DNA from: Epiperipatus broadwayi
Taxonomy: Eukaryota > Onychophora > Udeonychophora > Euonychophora > Peripatidae
DNA: 64,000 bases
Assembly: GCA_028023455.1 (NCBI GenBank)
Contig: JAQFVV010000020.1
Span: 12,192,385 to 12,256,384, forward strand
Direction of reading: 5' to 3'
Each line of letters begins with the position of its first letter. Position 1 is the first letter of the stretch. Of this stretch, positions 58,472-64,000 are shown piece by piece. A program made the position numbers and the translations under genes. The notes beneath the pieces were generated by a model. That model did no database searches. It had not been told where the DNA came from and saw only the letters and a program-made list of their open reading frames with translations.

Positions 58472-59208
58472 TTAGGTGACAAGGCAAAACTCTCCATACA
58501 GTAGTGCCACCCTGTGCCAACCAGAGTAATCAATGGATGCCAGAAGGCTTGTGCATAAAATCCCTATCTTGTGCCTACTCATCCAATATCCCCAAACTAG
58601 TTTCTGGTTTGTGGCCTTATTCAGTGATGAACCATGGATATCTGAGAGCACTGCACCTAGATCTTAGAATCTAATGCAACCCTCCTGCAGCCACCTTTTA
58701 TCTCTACTTAACTACAAAACTGAGAATGAAATTGAACACACAATAACATTTTCAATCTAAGCCAATTATATCTCTACTTAATTACAAAACTATGAGAATG
58801 AAATTGAAAACACAATAATATTTTCAATCTAAGCTCAATAGCTTATTGAGCTTAGATTGAAAATATTATTCTGTTTTCAATTTAAAAATATTATTGTGTT
58901 TTCAATTTCATTCTCATAGTTTTATAGTTAAGTAGAGATAAAAGGTAGCTGCTGGAGGGTTGCATGAGATCCTAAAATCTAGGTGCAGTGCTCTCAGATA
59001 TCCAAGGCTCATCAGTGATGAAGGCCACAAACCAGAAACTAGTCTGGGGATATTGGATGAGTAGGCACTAGATAGGGATTTTATGCACAAGCCTTCTGGC
59101 ATCCATTGATTGCTCTAGTTGGCATAGGGTGGCACTAAAAAGTTTTGCCTTGTTTAATAACAATTATGTGCTAGTATAAGAGATGGTGTTCATGTGAACA
59201 TTAGGTGA
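58472..59208 (+). mobile_element. Family A element (721 bp) inside an RTE, 8-bp TSD
   Basis: The element is 58480-59200, between TTAGGTGA at 58472-58479 and 59201-59208. It starts AAGGCAAAACTCTCC and is a long hairpin. Two decayed motifs: 58590-58629 (minus; CATCA, CTGAATA) and 59010-59049 (plus; CATCA, GTGATGA). Both keep GAA, ACTAGT and TGGGG. Confidence 0.85.
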
Positions 59209-59314
59209 GATTTTATTTACTCATTTTTATTACTATGCAATTCTTTGAAATATAAATTTTTGTTTTTTTCTACTGAACAGGCTTTTTCATATGGGTGCTT
59301 ATATATGTGATATA

Positions 59315-59608
59315 TAGAGGATTAGAACTCAGACTTTTACATGACCTTCAACCATTCATACTATCTCATACCACTGATACACCACATGTCAAAAAGATAA
59401 ATAAACCAATATATGTATTTCATGCTAAACCAGCACTCATCAGTTAGTCTAGATTATCATCTCCACACATATATACAATCAAAGCTCAGCTTATATTAAG
59501 ATAGCCAATCTTCATACTTTAATAGACAGGCTTAAAACCACTCAACCCCATGACTCTTCAGCTGTCCATTTCAATTGAAAATCTGATGATGGAATGCTCA
59601 AAGCCCAC
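59315..59608 (-). mobile_element. Family C repeat, copy 5, inside the same RTE
   Basis: Collinear with the 7.2 and 28.5 kb copies, ending at the right with ATGCTCAAAGCCCACC, where RTE sequence resumes. It contains the intact motif 59406-59447. Confidence 0.8.
59406..59447 (-). ncRNA. Hammerhead-ribozyme-like motif, family C, intact, all stems paired
   Basis: Minus strand: CTAA, core CTGATGA, stem-loop II (GTGCTG, GTT, TAGCAT, six pairs with wobbles), GAA, stem III ATACATAT (three pairs), cleavage base A, TTGG. Stem I pairs fully, CTAA with TTGG through one G-U. This is the only copy with both stem I and the first stem II pair formed. Confidence 0.75.
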
Positions 59609-60160
59609 CTATACAATTCTTTATAGAACTCATCCATGCATTTCATGACATCATCTTTCTTTTTAATGAGAGTTTCATGCTTTTTTCTTATTACAAAAAT
59701 AAGTTTCCAACCATTACTTAAGATTTTGTTTAACACTTTTGATATTTTTATTCACTTTTATAGTTTTCCTTGCCAATCGGCAATTATATCTTCGTATATC
59801 ATTATCAACATTTTTTCATACCATTTTACAAACTTATAGATATTCAATTATTTTTAATAGTTGATTAAATATTTTCGTATTTTTTGTTTTCTCCTTACAC
59901 TGTTTTGTCTCATTTGAAAATTTCCTGGTAAATTGATGGGTTTTTTGTATCATCTATCTTTCTTGCAGATCTAAATTGATGGGTTTTTTGTACCATCTAT
60001 CTTTCTTGCAGTTCTTAATAGTGCATCGGTTATCTTTTTACTGACTTCTTCAAGTTTAAACCATTTTCAAAATTGGTTAATATTCTATAATAATTTGCAA
60101 ATTTTAATTTAAATTTATTAGAATGGTTTTTGAAAATTAAGAATATCAACTATGGTACTT
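59609..60160 (-). pseudogene. Decayed RTE LINE, 5' half of the split copy
   Basis: It resumes the RTE sequence at the equivalent of about 9328 in the full copy, where the piece before the insertions stopped at about 9310. It covers the endonuclease-RT linker (KKHETLIKKKDDVMKCMDEF on the minus strand). A local duplication of AATTGATGGGTTTTTTGTA lies near 59931 and 59973. Confidence 0.75.
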
Positions 60161-61900
60161 ACGTATTAATTCAACTATGAGATGTCACCCAGTCTGACAA
60201 TAAGTTTCTAATCTTGCAATCTTGTGATATAATGTCTAAATGGGAGCTTCTGACAAACTAAATTAATCAATTTGAAAAAATAATGACCTCTAAGGAACCC
60301 TCCTCAATATCAGGCACTTCCCAAACTGCTTTTCATTTTATTTAAGATACTATTTCAAACCATTATTCAAGTTTTTAGGGCATCCTACCTATCTATTTCC
60401 CATTTAGCACTTAATCTTTATAATGCCCCCCCCCACACACACACACACACAAATTGTATAATCTTCTATTTTCATCAATATTATTGCTTAAATTTATATT
60501 AGTTGTTCATTTATCCAATATAGCCTGCCATATCTTCCAATCTAACCACTTATTCCATTGTTTACTCCAAATTAGAGATTGTAAGTCTATAAATTTTATT
60601 TCTTGTATTTTTTTTAGAATTACTATAAATAAATATTTATCTCCAACTGATAAAAGGAATTGATAAGAATTTTGTAATCCACAACTCAAATGACAATTTT
60701 TCAGAGAAAAATTTGACTAATATCAAATAGATAAAAAAAAATTTTTCCAACATTACATATAATTTAACAGCCATTATTAGATAATGTACAATGTTTACAC
60801 ACAGAAAAATATTTTTCAGTCATATTTACCATTAATAAGCCATAAGCCACACACTATATATATATATATTGTAACCACTTCAATCTACACCTATATCACC
60901 TTATACACATATAAATGCCCAGGCGCCAATTCTATACAAGATAGAATAAAATTTATAATTTAGGTTGCATTTCTAATTATGGATAAGACTCTTATTATAG
61001 TATTAATCTGCAGCTTAGCTCAGTTGGGGGTTATAGGGTCTTGTGGTCATCTGGAATGCAAATGGGGTAAGAAAAGCATTTATAAACAATAATTATATAA
61101 TGTTTATTTAGTTATATAATAAATAGTTACTTAAATTATCAAAAGAAAGTAATTTCTGGATTAAATTAAGAATCATATGTTCAATTCTCCCACCATCCAA
61201 GTATCTGCCAGACCAATCACGCCACTCATCCAATATGTTTGGGAATCACTGTAACAATAATTAATCTACAGACATTTAATTTAGATTGCACAGCTATACC
61301 AATGTTTATTTAAATGATGAAATAATCTCAGGGCTCTATTACATAAATAATAAGTCAATCCTATTATAAGATGATAATTAAGTAATGAAGAACTATTGTG
61401 AAACTGACAATTCTTACAATGAAATAAAGAATAGACAATGATAGAGATCGGGTGCATTTTTATCACACGTCATTATCTATTTTATCTTTATTTCATAAAA
61501 TAGAGCCATGAGATTACAAAAAATTATTGGGTACACTTGCCCATGGAGGATGTTTAATGTTACAAGGTAAAACACTTATTGACCAGGTTTACAAAGTACA
61601 TATGCTCGATAACAAATATATCCATAAAAGGGGTGTATAATTTTGCTTAATGTGTATCTATACATGGATGAACACAGATCTGCACTGCCCAAAAACAATC
61701 CATCAAGGGAGCACAGTAGCCCATCAGAGCAAAAAAGGCACTAAAAACGTTGACCCTGTACCCTCTCGGCAGGTTTTCTGGGTAGCAGCAATAATCATCA
61801 ACAGCTTGCACCCACAAAAAAGACCTCCAACGACCACCATTATCAACCCCTGTGGAAGAAATGAGGAGTGCAGACCCGTGCTTATAAATATTACAACAAA
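60161..61900. other. No gene seen
   Basis: It contains C8 plus (AC)n near 60427-60450, a (TA)n at about 60856, and a TAGCTCAGTTGG string at 61016, like a pol III A box but without a matching B box at the right distance. Frames of 98 and 122 residues at 61647-62015 overlap each other on opposite strands and show no domain. Confidence 0.4.
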
Positions 61901-61904
61901 ACTC

Positions 61905-63110
61905 TATTACTGTTACAAAGGTAATATTTCTAGCTGGATTGTTTAGCGTCCAGCATGTCAACTGAATTTGTCTGTGGTTATTATCTTGATAAAAGAATTG
62001 TTCACTTTTTGTCATATCTGACCCTGCCTTCAGAAGTGGACTATTCCAGATTCCTTACCTGATTGGCTAGCACCCAGTTGCTAGCCAACGGGATTAAAAA
62101 TCTTCACTGGGGTTCGCGCACCAAATCCGCGTGTTTCCAGTAAGGTAGGGGATCTGCCTTTAAATAGTCAGCCTTTTGGAGGCAAGGCAGAGAGCAATTA
62201 CTTCTGTTAACCTGATTGACAAAATGTGCTCTCTAATAAACCTTTTGCCATCAGCAAAGATATTTATCTAGTTATTATCACGACGTCTACACAGTGATGC
62301 AAGTCCACCTACAGACTGGAAACTGCTATGTCTGAACTAGAGCCGACTTGAGGCAAGCTAACTACATAGCTGGAAGAGTCTTCTAAGCAGAACTCATGAC
62401 GCAGGCTAATCAGTAGCTGGAAGCGAGTTTCATACTACGCACAACTATCTCAACGTTGAACATATCAACTGTATTTGTACATTTATTAACTAACGTGTGT
62501 ATATATTTTGTACTAATAAATTATACATATTTATTGCTGAATAGTTGTTTGTTTTGTATCTGTCAGTTTGGAAATGAACCTGCAAGCCTAACCAAACACA
62601 ACAGATTTGGTGCAGTCGACACTCTTGTTATAACTGAGTTGGTGCTGTCGACAGGCCAACTAGATTTGGAGCAGTTGCACAGAAATTTTTCTCTCACAGC
62701 TGGAAAAATTATGCAATAAACTAAGCCAGTTATAATAAATTTGGCGCAGTAACAGAAATTTTTTCCTCATGGCTGGAAAAATTAGAATAAACTATGCCAG
62801 TTTCAACAGATCTAAATGTGAAATAAATACGTGAGAGTGTATTTGTTTATTGTTTTTTGTTCTTGGAAAAAATTTACATTACCGTAATTTCATTATGATG
62901 TTGTTTTTTTTTAGAAAAATAACGTAAAACTGTTGAATAAAATTGAACGCAGACATAAAGGTGTGTCAATTAGAAGCTTTAACCAATCACAAGAGCTTTA
63001 TTCGCAAGACAGTGTAAAAGCTCGCTCTATTGGTTAAAAAGTTTCATTCAGTTAGTTACAATAACGTAACTATAAAAACAAGTATGAGTGGTTATTCAGC
63101 ATAAATAAAA
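61905..63110 (+). mobile_element. Probable 5' LTR and leader of a Ty3/gypsy-like element
   Basis: The region is markedly richer in GC than the rest of the window. It has a TATA-like CCTTTAAATAGTC at about 62157, AATAAA signals at about 62235 and 62515, and repeated primer-site-like strings (GATTTGGTGCAGTCGACA at 62605, TTTGGCGCAGTAACAG at 62740). Then the gag start follows at 63114. The matching 3' LTR lies outside the window, so LTR ends cannot be fixed. The LTR may run from about 61912 to about 62604. Confidence 0.5.
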
Positions 63111-63113
63111 AAG

Positions 63114-64000
63114 ATGGCTAACACAATCGGCTCTATGGAATCTTTTGATCCGGCTCAACCTGAGAGCTGGCAAAATTATAAAGAGCGTTTGATTTTTTAT
63201 CTACAGGCTAACAAGATAAAAAAGCCTGAGATAAAGTTAGCTACTCTAATGACCACAATAGGTCAGCAAACATACGAAATATGCAAGTCTCAATCTATGG
63301 CTGTAACCCCAGCTGAGCTGGATTTTGATAGAGTGTTGACAATTCTCACAGAGTACTTTACTCCTAAACCCTTGACAATAATGCAGAGATACCATTTTAA
63401 TCTCAGTATACAAGAACAGGGTGAAACAGCTAGAGAATTTGCAACACGAATCCGTAAGTTAGCCTTGAAGTGTGAGTTCAAAGACTTCATGAATGAAGCA
63501 CTTCGTGATTGTTTTATTTGTGGCATAAACGATCACAATTTGAGGCTAAAATGTTAATGGTTTCAGACCTAGATTTTGAGACAGTGGTAGCTCAAGAAAC
63601 ACTAGCAAAAACAATAGCTAGTCAAGCTAACCCATTAAAAAACATAAAATATGAAGTGCAAAAAATTGAGCATAACACTGGGTCATCCAAGCACACAGCT
63701 CAAATAATTCTGTATCAAATAGCCCACAGCTTTGCTATAGATGCAATGAGCACATGCACATGCATACAGAATGTCCATACCACAAAGCTACATGCACGTT
63801 TTGCAAGTGTATAGGACATATAAAGGCAGCATGTCTGAAATTAAAAAGACAATCAGCCAAGTCTATTCCTAAAGACAGTAAAGGCACTGATAATAAACAT
63901 AAGCAAGTTGCCTGTATAAACCACATCAGAGATAACAAGTCTGGGTTTATACACACTGTCATGATAAATGATACACCAGTTAAAATGGAACTTGACACAG
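63114..64000 (+). pseudogene. Ty3/gypsy-like Gag with zinc knuckle and protease start
   Basis: Gag packages element RNA. The start MANTIGSMESFDPA leads into a gypsy-type capsid domain (AQPESWQNYKERLIFYL, YEICKS, EYFTPKPLTIMQRY, GETAREFATRIRKLA). A frameshift near 63550 follows NDHNLR; the next frame continues with LMVSDLDFETVV. A second shift near 63700 precedes a nucleocapsid region with CYRC at 63733 and the knuckle CTFCKCIGHIKAAC (CX2CX4HX4C). After 63930 comes HTVMINDTPVKMELDT, the start of a retropepsin whose active-site Asp-Thr is the last thing in the window. At least two frameshifts make it a pseudogene here. Described from the sequence only. Confidence 0.85.

Noticed and set aside
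61008-61200. tRNA gene suggested by TAGCTCAGTTGG and GTTCAATTC
   Set aside because: The two strings are about 165 bases apart and no cloverleaf can be drawn between them.
61647-62015. Overlapping 98- and 122-residue frames on opposite strands
   Set aside because: Neither has a domain or codon pattern, and they overlap each other at the start of an LTR-like region.

Overview
This looks like a gene-poor stretch of a very AT-rich invertebrate animal genome (base composition judged by eye, not counted). The evidence is the content: apurinic-endonuclease LINEs of the RTE type, two or three other non-LTR retrotransposon lineages, a Ty3/gypsy-type gag, tRNA-derived SINEs with target-site duplications (TSDs), a hAT-type miniature element, and long tetranucleotide and trinucleotide microsatellites. 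No host protein-coding gene, rRNA or functional tRNA gene was recognised. I cannot name the species or phylum with confidence.

Layout. 1-7 kb: two foldback families (D at 1.2 kb, A at 2.4-3.6 kb) and decayed ribozyme-like motifs at 4.9 and 5.9 kb. 7.2-11.1 kb: a family C element, then an almost complete RTE LINE on the minus strand with a 10-bp TSD. 12-17.3 kb: small A copies, a tRNA-like SINE, family D copies, and a tandem array of ~350-370 bp family B units. 17.8-22.5 kb: (CTAT)n, an A copy, a decayed LINE. 22.5-28.5 kb: AT-rich or purine-rich, mostly featureless. 28.5-35.2 kb: C elements, a SINE, a 2.6-kb LINE copy with a 14-bp TSD, and RTE fragments in both orientations. 36-46 kb: a B foldback, SINEs, large A elements, E tandem repeats and a hAT MITE. 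47-51 kb: a LINE between two (ATT)n blocks and a palindromic element. 54-60 kb: nested F, C, A and RTE copies. 62-64 kb: the 5' part of a Ty3/gypsy-like element, running off the end.

The main discovery candidate is a set of short repeat families (A, B, C, F and a palindrome at 50.5 kb) carrying hammerhead-ribozyme-like motifs. Each has a CTGANGA core, a stem-loop II, GAA, a very short self-complementary stem III, an NUH cleavage triplet and a closing stem I. Ten copies keep every core base I checked. Stem I differs between families yet stays paired (CCAA/TTGG, CCTCA/TGGGG, CTTCA/TGAAG, AGTT/AACT), which is covariation expected of a structured RNA. The units occur as tandem arrays, as inverted pairs with one motif per arm, and as TSD-flanked retroposed copies. 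Hammerheads are known from Penelope-like elements, retrozymes and some animal satellites. The particular families here, especially the hairpin-shaped family A, are not ones I can match from memory.

The autonomous LINEs probably supplied the reverse transcription that moved the SINEs and perhaps the ribozyme elements. That link is inferred only from the TSDs.
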